A DNA stretch of 36,218 nt from Clostridiales bacterium (GTDB lineage: Bacteria > Bacillota > Clostridia > Oscillospirales > Oscillospiraceae): positions 1 through 36,218 of the forward strand of contig JALETK010000136.1 in NCBI GenBank assembly GCA_022781505.1. Direction: 5' to 3'. Below are positions 24,135 to 31,862 of this stretch, in pieces. Under the pieces are notes generated by a model. It did not search any database. It was given only the letters and a program-made list of their open reading frames with translations, and was not told the origin of the DNA. Position 1 is the stretch's first letter, and every line of letters begins with the position of its first letter. Made by a program: the position numbers and the translations under genes.

Positions 24135-25972
24135 CCAAAAAACAAAAGCGACTTCTGACCCGGATTCTCCTGGGCCTGGCCGCCTTTGGGGTGGGCTTTA
24201 CCCTGGAGCATCTGAACCTGGCCCCCTGGGCCCACTGGGTGGGGGTGGGACTCCTCCTGATCTCCTGGCTGCTGTGCGGCCTGGAGATTGCCTGGAAGGC
24301 CATCCGGAACATTGGCCATGGCCAGGTGTTTGACGAGAATTTCCTCATGACCCTGGCCACCCTGGGCGCCTTTGCCCTGGGGGACTTCAGCGAGGGCGCG
24401 GCGGTGATGCTGTTTTTCCAGGTGGGGGAGCTGTTCCAGAGCATCGCCGTGGAGCGCTCCCGCCGGTCCGTTGCCTCTCTCATGGATCTGCGCCCGGATG
24501 TGGCGCTCATTCTCCGGGACGGGGAGCCGGAGGAGTGTGACCCCGAGGAGGTGGAGGTGGGAGACCTGCTCCAGGTGCTCCCCGGCCAGAGAATCCCCGT
24601 GGACGGGGTGGTGGTGGAGGGAGCCTCCTCTGTGGACACGGCGAAAATCACCGGAGAGTCCGTCCCGGCGGATGTGGCGGCGGGGGACAAGGTTCTCTCC
24701 GGCTGCATCAACATCTCCGGCATCCTGACCATCCGGGCCGAGAGCGAATATGCGTCCTCCACCGTGGCCCGGATTCTGGAGCTGATGGAGTCCGCCACGG
24801 AAGGAAAGTCCAAAACCGAGAGTTTGATCACCCGCTTTGCCCGGTATTACACCCCCTGTGTGGTGATTGCCGCCGTGGCGCTGGCCCTGCTGCCTCCCTT
24901 CTTTGACGGCTGGCAGTTTGCCAAATGGATTACCCGGGCGCTCAACTTCCTGGTGGTGTCCTGTCCCTGTGCCCTGGTGATTTCCGTGCCCCTCAGCTTC
25001 TTCGGTGGCATGGGGGCCGTGTCCCGGGCGGGCATGATTGCCAAGGGAGGCATTGCCCTGGAGAATCTGGCCAGAGCCAACGTGGCCGTGTTTGACAAGA
25101 CCGGCACCCTTACCACAGGTAGCTTCCGGGTTACGGAGGTCAGTCCTCTGGGGATGGCCGGGGAGCGGCTTTTGTGGCTGGTGGCGGGAGCCGAGGAGGC
25201 CTCCAACCATCCCATCGCCCGGGCCATTGTGGCGGCGGCTCCGGGGGAGAACAGAAAAGTGGAGGGACTACGGGAGATTCCAGGTCGTGGAATCTATGCG
25301 GTGGTGGATGGATGTGAGGTTTACGCCGGAAACCGCCTTTTGATGGAGGAGAATGGTTTTTCTCCGGAGGAGCCTCCCCAGGGCGGTACCGTGGTGTACG
25401 CCGCTGTGAACGGTGCCTATGCCGGTGCCATTGCCCTTTCTGACACGGTAAAACCCGGGGCGGCGGAGGCATTGGCAGAGCTGAAGCGCCAGGGGGTTCA
25501 GAAGACCGTGATGCTCACCGGCGACCGGGAGCAGGCGGCTGCCGCCGTGGCCGGGGAGCTGGGGCTCACCCACTGGTTCGCGGGGCTCCTGCCCCAGGAC
25601 AAGGTGGAGAAGGTGCGGGGCCTCAAGGGGGAGAATGACACCCTGATTTTTGTGGGCGACGGCGTCAATGACGCCCCGGTTCTGGCGCTGGCAGACGCCG
25701 GTGTGGCCATGGGCGGCATCGGCTCCGACGCCGCCGTGGAGGCTGCGGATCTGGTGCTCCTGAAGGATGACCTCCGGGGCCTCCCCCGGGCCATTGCCAT
25801 TGCCCGGAAGACCATGAAGGCGGCCCGGCAGAACATTGCCTTCGCCCTGGCGGTGAAGTTCGCCGTCCTGGTGCTCAGCGTTGTGGGCCTGGCGTCCATG
25901 TGGCTGGCCGTGTTTGCCGATGTGGGCGTAGCAGTTCTGGCAATCCTTAACGCCACCCGTGCCGGGCGGTGA
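24131..25972 (+). CDS. P1B-type zinc/cadmium/lead-transporting ATPase
   Basis: The 613-residue pump exports divalent soft metals across the cytoplasmic membrane. Visible motifs: TGES 174-177 (actuator), CPC 278-280 in the metal-binding membrane helix (SCPCALVISVPL), DKTGT with phosphorylated Asp322, an HP motif in EASNHPIARAIV, GDGVNDAP 509-516, and a last helix pair with MWLAVFADVGVAVLAILNA, as in ZntA/CadA (P1B-2). It has no HMA domain of its own; that is encoded just upstream with a 4-base overlap. The ArsR-type sensor with a zinc-like site points to Zn2+, with Cd2+/Pb2+ also possible. Confidence 0.94.
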   Translation: MTKKQKRLLTRILLGLAAFGVGFTLEHLNLAPWAHWVGVGLLLISWLLCGLEIAWKAIRNIGHGQVFDENFLMTLATLGAFALGDFSEGAAVMLFFQVGELFQSIAVERSRRSVASLMDLRPDVALILRDGEPEECDPEEVEVGDLLQVLPGQRIPVDGVVVEGASSVDTAKITGESVPADVAAGDKVLSGCINISGILTIRAESEYASSTVARILELMESATEGKSKTESLITRFARYYTPCVVIAAVALALLPPFFDGWQFAKWITRALNFLVVSCPCALVISVPLSFFGGMGAVSRAGMIAKGGIALENLARANVAVFDKTGTLTTGSFRVTEVSPLGMAGERLLWLVAGAEEASNHPIARAIVAAAPGENRKVEGLREIPGRGIYAVVDGCEVYAGNRLLMEENGFSPEEPPQGGTVVYAAVNGAYAGAIALSDTVKPGAAEALAELKRQGVQKTVMLTGDREQAAAAVAGELGLTHWFAGLLPQDKVEKVRGLKGENDTLIFVGDGVNDAPVLALADAGVAMGGIGSDAAVEAADLVLLKDDLRGLPRAIAIARKTMKAARQNIAFALAVKFAVLVLSVVGLASMWLAVFADVGVAVLAILNATRAGR

Positions 25973-26008
25973 AACCCTGCGCTCTCACAAACTTGAGAAC
26001 GCATAGTC

Positions 26009-26192
26009 GGGCGGGGGCTAGACCCAATGTCACGAACTGAAGCGAAAAGCTTCTTGACTGTTCGCCCGCGGTAAGGAGGTGAATTTGCGAAAATGTTGTG
26101 CAAATTCGTATTTTCTTGGAATTTTGTGCGAATTCGCATTAGATTTTTGCGAAACGATGTCTTTCCCTGCGGGCGGACACATGGGTCCGCCC
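26009..26192. repeat. GC-rich dispersed repeat related to 435-719
   Basis: Bases 26009-26044 match 506-541 at 29 of 36 positions, sharing GGGCGGGGGC and TGTCACGAAC. A palindrome GGGCGGAC-N6-GTCCGCCC (26171-26192), followed by CCTAC, takes the place of the inner palindrome of the first element. Between them (26080-26160) lies AT-rich DNA with GAATTTGCG/CGCAAATTC-like words and no gene. With the terminator at 26274 this accounts for most of the gene-free interval 25973-26329; nothing else is seen there. Confidence 0.6.
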
Positions 26193-26273
26193 CTACGAAC
26201 GCGAAAGGAGCTTTTTAAAAACAGAAGCAGCAAAGCTGCGCTGCAAGCATCCCGGCGATGTGTCAAAATCAAG

Positions 26274-26321
26274 AAAACCTCTGAGAGAAGGCCGAATCGG
26301 CCTTGCTTCTCAGAGGTTTTT
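26274..26321 (-). terminator. Terminator of the dus-dtxR unit
   Basis: AAAACCTCTGAGA and TCTCAGAGGTTTT form the base of a long hairpin whose top is AAGGCC/GGCCTT. It starts nine bases past the regulator's stop on the minus strand and is followed there by TTTTCTTG. The A/T ends on both sides also allow it to stop transcripts from the ATPase operon. Confidence 0.85.
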
Positions 26322-26329
26322 ATCTTGTA

Positions 26330-26707
26330 TTACAGGGAGGCTTTGCTCCCGGCCACATGGCGCTTGATGGCCTCAAAGGTCTCCGCGCTGATCACATGCT
26401 CCACCCGGCAGGCGTCCTCTGCCGCGGTCTTGGGGTCTACGCCCAGGGCGGTGAGCCAGTCGGACAGGAGGGTGTGCCGCTCATAAATCTTCTGCGCAAT
26501 CTCCAGACCCGGAGGACAGAGGGTGATAAAGCCGTTTCCGTCCACGGCCACATAGCCCCCGGCTTTCAGATTTTTAATGGCCACGCTGATGCTGGGCTTG
26601 GAGAAGGAGAGCTCATTGGCAATGTCAATGGAGCGAACCTGCCCCTTCCGCTTTTGCAGCATGTAGATGGTTTCCAGATAATTTTCCGCAGACTCCTGAA
26701 TTTTCAT
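26330..26707 (-). CDS. Short DtxR/MntR-family metalloregulator
   Basis: DtxR-family proteins bind DNA when loaded with Fe2+ or Mn2+ and regulate metal uptake. The 125-residue protein has the winged helix (ESAENYLETIYMLQKRKG, SFSKPSISVAIKNLKAGGYV) and the metal/dimer domain, without the C-terminal SH3 domain. Metal ligands in the second domain are His78, Cys100, Glu103 and His104 (CRVEH), like iron-type DtxR rather than MntR, which has Glu for the Cys. The N-terminal ligand position (Asp in MntR, Met in DtxR) is Asn9. Start: ATG 26707 fits homologues; GTG 26719 has better-placed AGGAG and would add four residues. No metal transporter of its own lies beside it. Confidence 0.88.
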   Translation of the reverse strand: MKIQESAENYLETIYMLQKRKGQVRSIDIANELSFSKPSISVAIKNLKAGGYVAVDGNGFITLCPPGLEIAQKIYERHTLLSDWLTALGVDPKTAAEDACRVEHVISAETFEAIKRHVAGSKASL

Positions 26708-26745
26708 TTGGCGGGACACTCCTCTCCTGACAGAGTTGCATTAAA

Positions 26746-27735
26746 TTATATTATATCAGAAGATACCTGCAATTGCAAGTCCCATTTCTCCCGCCAATCG
26801 GGGCACAGGGCGGGCCGCATGGGAAGATTCTCCAGAATTTCCCCGGTGATGGCGCAGAATTCTCCGAAATCCGTGGTTTTCCGCAGGCGCTTTCCCAGCT
26901 TTTCCGCCCCCTCAAAGAGGCAAAGAAGATACTGCCAGTTCTCCTTCAGCCGGAACATGGCGTTCCGGCGGTTGCCGAAGGCATCGCAGTATGCCTCAAG
27001 AAGGGCCCCGTGAAAGGCAATGAGCCCCTCCCGGGTGGTTCCTCCGGGGCTGAGCAGACCGGGGCAGCCGATGAGGCCCCGGCCAATCATCATGGCCTCC
27101 AGGCGAGGAAACCGGCGGCGCAGCCCCGCCATATCCTCCGGCGTGCAAATATCTCCGTTGTAGCAGACGGGACACTTGCTTGCCTCCAGGGCCAGGCCGA
27201 AGGCCTCCAAATCCACCGGGCCCTTGTAAAAGGCCTTCTGAACCCGGGGGTGGAGGATGAGACCTGCCAGGGGATACCGGTTCAGAACCTCCAAAATGGC
27301 GGGAAACTCCCCGGCGCCCGTGAGCCCCAGGCGGGTCTTCACGGAGATTTTCACAGGGGTTCCGGAAAAAATTATCTCCAGGAAAGCATCCAACGCTGCC
27401 GGGCTCTCCAGCATACCGGCGCCCTTCCCCTTGGCTACCACCGTACCCGAGGGGCAGCCCAGGTTCAGATTTACTTCTTCATACCCCAAATCCCGGCAAA
27501 GGCCAGCCGCCCAGAGAAAATCCTCCGGGGACTTGGTGAGAATCTGGGGCACACATGGCGCATCCAGACGCTCCGCCGGGGGAAGCTCCCGCCGCTCCCG
27601 GGCGCTGAGGCTGTGGTGCAGGGTGGGGGAGAGGAAGGGCATGTAGTAGCCATCTACCCCGGGGAAGAAGCGGTGGTGCAGCTGCCGGAAGATGCTGTCG
27701 GTCAACCCCTCCAGGGGGGCAAAATAAAATTTCAT
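26746..27735 (-). CDS. dus: tRNA-dihydrouridine synthase
   Basis: Dus reduces uridines in tRNA D-loops using FMN and NADPH. The 329-residue protein opens with FYFAPLEGLTDSIFR, the FMN-binding barrel start, and has the catalytic cysteine Cys94 in VNLNLGCPSGTVVAKGKGAGML, followed by VKISVKTRLGL and MIGRGLIGCPGL. The C-terminal helical domain reads the tRNA. The start is ATG 27735, with GGGAGG upstream; in-frame codons to 27894 cross the promoter. It is a diverged Dus, so I do not assign A, B or C type. A short DtxR-family gene follows. Confidence 0.94.
   Translation of the reverse strand: MKFYFAPLEGLTDSIFRQLHHRFFPGVDGYYMPFLSPTLHHSLSARERRELPPAERLDAPCVPQILTKSPEDFLWAAGLCRDLGYEEVNLNLGCPSGTVVAKGKGAGMLESPAALDAFLEIIFSGTPVKISVKTRLGLTGAGEFPAILEVLNRYPLAGLILHPRVQKAFYKGPVDLEAFGLALEASKCPVCYNGDICTPEDMAGLRRRFPRLEAMMIGRGLIGCPGLLSPGGTTREGLIAFHGALLEAYCDAFGNRRNAMFRLKENWQYLLCLFEGAEKLGKRLRKTTDFGEFCAITGEILENLPMRPALCPDWREKWDLQLQVSSDII
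26750..26778 (-). promoter_or_regulatory. Predicted promoter of the DtxR-family gene, inside the end of dus
   Basis: On the minus strand TTGCAA (26778-26773) and TATAAT (26755-26750) are 17 bases apart, overlapping the last codons of dus. The stretch is unusually AT-rich for this DNA, and the -10 region includes ATATAATATAAT, which could also be a regulator site. Confidence 0.65.
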
Positions 27736-27763
27736 GCAAAAAACCTCCCATATGTATGTAACC

Positions 27764-27792
27764 AGTATACTGCCAATATGAACAAAAAGCAA
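27764..27792 (-). promoter_or_regulatory. Weak predicted dus promoter
   Basis: On the minus strand TTGCTT (27792-27787) and TATACT (27769-27764) are 17 bases apart, 28 bases before the dus start codon. Confidence 0.5.
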
Positions 27793-27958
27793 GAATTCTT
27801 CCAGGTAAGCTCCGGCAGTTTGCCAGTCTTCCGTGATAAAAAGCTTTAAAGCACCGGAATGCATATATGCGAATATTTCTGTATGAAAGAGCATAAGCAG
27901 AATGTTAAATTAAAGTGCTAAGCGAATAATTAAAAGCGAAAAATAGAATCTGGAGCCA

Positions 27959-28015
27959 TTTTTTTGAGAAAAATCAAAAAAAGGAATTGTTTTTTTCTTT
28001 GGAATCGTATACAAT
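27959..28015 (+). promoter_or_regulatory. Predicted hutH promoter with upstream A/T inverted repeat
   Basis: TTGTTT (27987-27992) and TACAAT (28010-28015) are 17 bases apart. Just upstream, TTTTTTTGA and TCAAAAAAA (27959-27967 and 27974-27982) form an inverted repeat around GAAAAA, possibly an operator or an A-tract UP-like element. The 380-base gap between dus and hutH is AT-rich (27793-27958) and otherwise shows nothing I can name. Confidence 0.55.
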
Positions 28016-28115
28016 GGCAGAGATGAAGCATGAGGGCTGTGGAATGCTTTCCCCCGGTGGGAGGGCAAACAGACAAATGGCCTATGGTATGGGCCGTTTT
28101 ATGGGAGGCTGTATT

Positions 28116-29648
28116 ATGGAAAAGATTCTGATCACAGGCCACACACTGACACTGGAGGAGCTGGCGGCTGTCTGCCGGGAGAATGTTCCCGTTGCCCTGT
28201 CCTTTGAGGCCAGGCAGAACATTCAGGGGTCCCGGCAGGTGGTGGATATGCTGGTGGACGAGGCAGCCACGGTGTATGGCATCACCACGGGCTTTGGCAA
28301 GTTCAGCGACGTCACCATCACCCAGGAGGAGTGCAAGCTGCTCCAGCGGAATCTGATTGTGACCCATGCGGTGGGGGCAGGGGAGCCCTTTCCCAGGGAC
28401 GTGGCCCGGGGCATCATGCTCCTGCGGGTGAATAATCTGGCCAAGGGCTTTTCCGGCACCCGGCTGAGCCTGGTGGAGACCCTGGTGGAGATGCTCAACA
28501 AGGGCGTCACCCCGGTGATTCCCCAGAAGGGCTCTCTGGGCGCCAGCGGCGACCTGGCGCCTTTGTCTCACATGGTTCTTCCCATGCTGGGCCTGGGCCA
28601 GGCGGAGTACAGGGGCGAGGTTCTTCCCGGCGCCGAGGCTATGGCCCGGGCGGGCATTGAGACTGTGGAGCTGGTGGCCAAGGAGGGTCTGGCCCTCATC
28701 AACGGCACCCAGGCCATGACGGCCGTGGGCGCCCTGGCAGTTTACGACGCCATTACCCTCATGAAGACGGCGGACATCGCCGCTGCCATGAGCTTTGAGG
28801 CCAACCGGGGCGTGGAGGATGCCCTCGACCCCAGAGTTCACGCCGTCCGCCCTCACGACGGCCAGGTGAAGACTGCCGCCATTTTGCGCCGGCTGCTGAT
28901 GGAGAGCGGCAATGTCACCTGCCAGGGGGAGGTGCGGGTGCAGGACGGCTACTCCCTGCGCTGTGTGCCCCAGGTTCACGGGGCCAGCCACGACGCCATC
29001 AATTATGTGAAGTCCAAGGTGGAAATTGAGATGAACGCCGTGACGGACAACCCCATTATCTTCAAGGAGACTATGGAGGGCATCTCCGGCGGCAACTTCC
29101 ACGGCCAGCCCATGGCCCTGGCCTTCGACTTCCTGGGCATCGCCCTGTCGGAGCTGGCCAATATCTCCGAGCGCCGGCTGGAGCGGCTGGTGAACCCCAA
29201 CATCGGCGGCTTCCCCGCTTTCCTGGTGAAGCACGGCGGCCTCAACTCCGGATTTATGATCGTCCAGTATTCCGCCGCCGCACTGGTGTCGGAGAACAAG
29301 GTTCTGGCCCATCCTGCCAGTGTGGACAGCATTCCCTCCTCCGCCGGGCAGGAGGACCATGTGAGCATGGGCACCATCGCCGCCCGGAAGGCTGCGGAGA
29401 TTCTGGGGAATGTCCGCCGGGTTCTTGCCATGGAGCTGATGTGCGCCTGCCAGGCAGTGGATCTTCTGGAGGGACAGGAGCGCCTGGGCGTGGGAACCAA
29501 GCCTGCCTATGAGGCCATTCGCGCCGTCTGCGAGACCCTGGTGGACGACCGGCCCTTGTATGAGGATATCAACAACTGCGAGGCCATTTTGAAAGACGGC
29601 TCTCTGGTTCGGGCCGTGGAGGCCGCAGTGGGAGAGATTCAGCTGTAA
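28116..29648 (+). CDS. hutH: Histidine ammonia-lyase
   Basis: HutH deaminates histidine to trans-urocanate, the entry to histidine breakdown. The 510-residue protein has family length and the Ala-Ser-Gly triad 143-145 in GSLGASGDLAPLSHM that cyclises to the MIO electrophile. Substrate-site signatures such as YGITTGFG and the RVQDGYSLRCVPQVHGA block are present. ATG 28116 follows GGGAGG by six bases; the open frame continues upstream to 27987 but includes the promoter. It has its own promoter; 211 bases with another promoter separate it from hutU. Confidence 0.97.
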   Translation: MEKILITGHTLTLEELAAVCRENVPVALSFEARQNIQGSRQVVDMLVDEAATVYGITTGFGKFSDVTITQEECKLLQRNLIVTHAVGAGEPFPRDVARGIMLLRVNNLAKGFSGTRLSLVETLVEMLNKGVTPVIPQKGSLGASGDLAPLSHMVLPMLGLGQAEYRGEVLPGAEAMARAGIETVELVAKEGLALINGTQAMTAVGALAVYDAITLMKTADIAAAMSFEANRGVEDALDPRVHAVRPHDGQVKTAAILRRLLMESGNVTCQGEVRVQDGYSLRCVPQVHGASHDAINYVKSKVEIEMNAVTDNPIIFKETMEGISGGNFHGQPMALAFDFLGIALSELANISERRLERLVNPNIGGFPAFLVKHGGLNSGFMIVQYSAAALVSENKVLAHPASVDSIPSSAGQEDHVSMGTIAARKAAEILGNVRRVLAMELMCACQAVDLLEGQERLGVGTKPAYEAIRAVCETLVDDRPLYEDINNCEAILKDGSLVRAVEAAVGEIQL

Positions 29649-29688
29649 GCTGAGAAGGTTCAATTGTGCGCAAGTTTCGCCCAGTCCC

Positions 29689-29718
29689 TTGACTTTCTCC
29701 TCTGCCTTCCGATATAAT
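29689..29718 (+). promoter_or_regulatory. Predicted hutU operon promoter
   Basis: TTGACT (29689-29694) and TATAAT (29713-29718) with an 18-base spacer. The predicted start, near 29725, falls at the first base of the structured leader. Confidence 0.8.
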
Positions 29719-29724
29719 CAGTTC

Positions 29725-29807
29725 AGGAGAAGGTCTTCCACCTGATGAGCGCCGCTCCTCCGAGCGGAAGAGCCCCCACCGGTGCCAGGCCTTCTCCTTT
29801 TTATTTT
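29725..29807 (+). ncRNA. Structured leader RNA with built-in terminator before hutU
   Basis: The first transcribed bases GGAGAAGG (29726-29733) pair with CCTTCTCC (29790-29797), and the helix is followed by TTTTTATTTT, an intrinsic-terminator arrangement. Between the arms are a stem CCGCTC/GAGCGG (29752-29757, 29762-29767) with loop CTCC, a mutually exclusive stem TCTTCC/GGAAGA (29734-29739, 29766-29771) and a possible CACC/GGTG pairing (29739-29742, 29781-29784). Competing helices around a terminator are typical of riboswitches and attenuators. I cannot match it to a known class. It could also be an 80-base small RNA. No leader peptide is evident. Confidence 0.6.
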
Positions 29808-29859
29808 AAAATTCCCAATTCATTGCGTATGCCGAAAGAATTGCACAGGAGGTATAATC

Positions 29860-31860
29860 ATGGATTTGAACGCAAAGCAGTTTCAGCTGGACGGGGCGCT
29901 GCCGGAGTATCCGGAGTTCGTGCCCGGCATCCGGCGGGCGCCCCGGCGGGAGTCTGAGCTGAGCAAGACTGACCGGGAGCTGGCCATTGCCAACGCCCTC
30001 CGGTACATCCCCAAGGAGCATCACCGCCAGATGGCGGAGGAATTCGCCAAAGAGCTGGAGGAGCGTGGCCGGATTTACGGCTATCGCTTCCGCCCTGCGG
30101 GCGCCATCCACGGCAAGCCCATTGACGCGTACAAGGGCAACTGTGTGGAGGGCCGGGCCTTCCAGGTGATGATTGACAACAACCTGGATTTTGACGTGGC
30201 CCTGTACCCCTACGAGCTGGTGACCTACGGTGAGACCGGTCAGGTCTGCCAGAACTGGATGCAGTACCGCCTGCTGAAAAAGTATCTGGAGGCCCTCACG
30301 GACGAGCAGACCCTGGTGGTCATGTCCGGCCACCCCCTGGGCCTGTTCCGCTCCCACAAAATGGCGCCCCGGGTGATTATCACCAACGGCCTCATGGTGG
30401 GCGAGTTTGACAACCTGGCGGGCTTCAACCGGGCCGCCGCCATGGGCGTGGCCAACTACGGCCAGATGACCGCCGGCGGCTGGATGTACATCGGCCCCCA
30501 GGGCATTGTCCACGGCACCTTCAACACCCTGCTGAACGCGGGCCGTCTGGTGCTGGGCATTCCCAAGGATCAGGATCTGGCCGGGCGGCTGTATGTCACC
30601 TCCGGCCTGGGCGGCATGAGCGGCGCCCAGGGCAAGGCGGCGGAGATCGCCGGGGCCGTGGCCATCGTTGCCGAGGTGGACATGTCCCGGATTCAGACCC
30701 GGTACGACCAGGGCTGGGTCAGCAAGGTGACAGACAGCCTGGAGGAGGCCCTGACCTGGGCCCGGGAGAAGCAGGCAGCCAAGGAACCCTGCGCCATTGC
30801 CTACAACGGAAACGTTGTGGATCTCCTGGAGTACCTCTACGAGCAGAATGTCCACATTGATCTTCTCTCCGACCAGACCTCCTGCCATGTGCCCTACGAC
30901 GGAGGCTACTGCCCCCAGGGCCTCACCTTCCAGGAGCGTACCCGGATGCTGGCGGAGGACCGGCCCGGCTTCCGGAAGCTGGTGGATAAGTCCCTGGCCC
31001 ATCACTATGAGATGATCTGCAAATTCCACGACCGGGGCACCTATTTCTTTGACTATGGCAACAGCTTCCTGAAGGCCGTCTGCGACGCCGGGGTGAAGTC
31101 CGTGTGCCGCAACGGGAAAAATGACCTGGACGGCTTTGTGTTCCCCTCCTATGTGGAGGATATTCTGGGCCCCCAGCTCTTCGACTACGGCTATGGCCCC
31201 TTCCGCTGGTGCTGCCTGTCCGGCAAGCCTGAGGATCTGGACAAGACCGACGCCGCCGCCATGAGCTGCATTGACCCCAACCGGCGGTATCAGGACAGAG
31301 ACAACTATGTCTGGGTGCGGGATGCCAAGAAAAACAAGCTGGTGGTAGGCACTCAGTGCCGGATTCTGTACCAGGACGCCCTGGGCCGGATGAAGATTGC
31401 CCTGAAATTCAATGAAATGGTTCGGAACGGAGAGGTGGGCCCCATTATGCTGGGCCGGGATCACCACGATACCGGCGGCACCGACTCCCCCTTCCGGGAG
31501 ACCTCCAACATCAAGGACGGCTCCAACATCATGGCAGACATGGCGGTTCAGTGCTACGCGGGCAACTGCGCCCGGGGCATGAGCCTGGTGGCGCTGCACA
31601 ACGGCGGCGGCGTGGGCATCGGCAAGGCCGTCAACGGCGGCTTTGGCATGGTGCTGGACGGCTCGGAGCGGGTGGATACCATTTTGCGTATGGCCATGCC
31701 CTGGGACACCATGGTGGGCGTCTCCCGCCGGGCCTGGGCCAGAAATGAAAACGCCCTGGAGACGGTGGAGGCCTATAACGAGCAGTTCAAGGAGACCGAC
31801 CATATCACCGTTCCCCAGGTGGCGGATCGGGATATGATCCGGGAAGTGCTGGGGGATTGA
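29860..31860 (+). CDS. hutU: Urocanate hydratase
   Basis: HutU converts urocanate to 4-imidazolone-5-propionate with tightly bound NAD+. The 666-residue protein is of the longer type found in Clostridia and relatives, against about 555 residues in Pseudomonas or Bacillus. Family motifs: MSGHPLGLFRSHKMAPRVII, NYGQMTAGGWMYIGPQGIVH near 200, TSGLGGMSGAQGKAAEIAG, and the C-terminal GRDHHDTGGTDSPFRET and LVALHNGGGVGIGKAVNGG. ATG 29860 follows AGGAGG; the frame runs upstream to 29782 but through the leader terminator. hutI starts two bases after its stop. Confidence 0.97.
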   Translation: MDLNAKQFQLDGALPEYPEFVPGIRRAPRRESELSKTDRELAIANALRYIPKEHHRQMAEEFAKELEERGRIYGYRFRPAGAIHGKPIDAYKGNCVEGRAFQVMIDNNLDFDVALYPYELVTYGETGQVCQNWMQYRLLKKYLEALTDEQTLVVMSGHPLGLFRSHKMAPRVIITNGLMVGEFDNLAGFNRAAAMGVANYGQMTAGGWMYIGPQGIVHGTFNTLLNAGRLVLGIPKDQDLAGRLYVTSGLGGMSGAQGKAAEIAGAVAIVAEVDMSRIQTRYDQGWVSKVTDSLEEALTWAREKQAAKEPCAIAYNGNVVDLLEYLYEQNVHIDLLSDQTSCHVPYDGGYCPQGLTFQERTRMLAEDRPGFRKLVDKSLAHHYEMICKFHDRGTYFFDYGNSFLKAVCDAGVKSVCRNGKNDLDGFVFPSYVEDILGPQLFDYGYGPFRWCCLSGKPEDLDKTDAAAMSCIDPNRRYQDRDNYVWVRDAKKNKLVVGTQCRILYQDALGRMKIALKFNEMVRNGEVGPIMLGRDHHDTGGTDSPFRETSNIKDGSNIMADMAVQCYAGNCARGMSLVALHNGGGVGIGKAVNGGFGMVLDGSERVDTILRMAMPWDTMVGVSRRAWARNENALETVEAYNEQFKETDHITVPQVADRDMIREVLGD

Positions 31861-31862
31861 CC

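Noticed and set aside
26079-26486. Open frames in the gap after the ATPase
   Set aside because: They cross the repeat, the terminator and the opposite strand of the DtxR gene; low-complexity translation and no homology that I recognise.
29741-29771. CTGATGA followed by a hairpin, suggesting a hammerhead ribozyme
   Set aside because: The GAAA core and third stem with a cleavage triplet are missing; after the hairpin the sequence reads AAGAG. A fluoride-riboswitch reading was also dropped because its other conserved blocks are absent.
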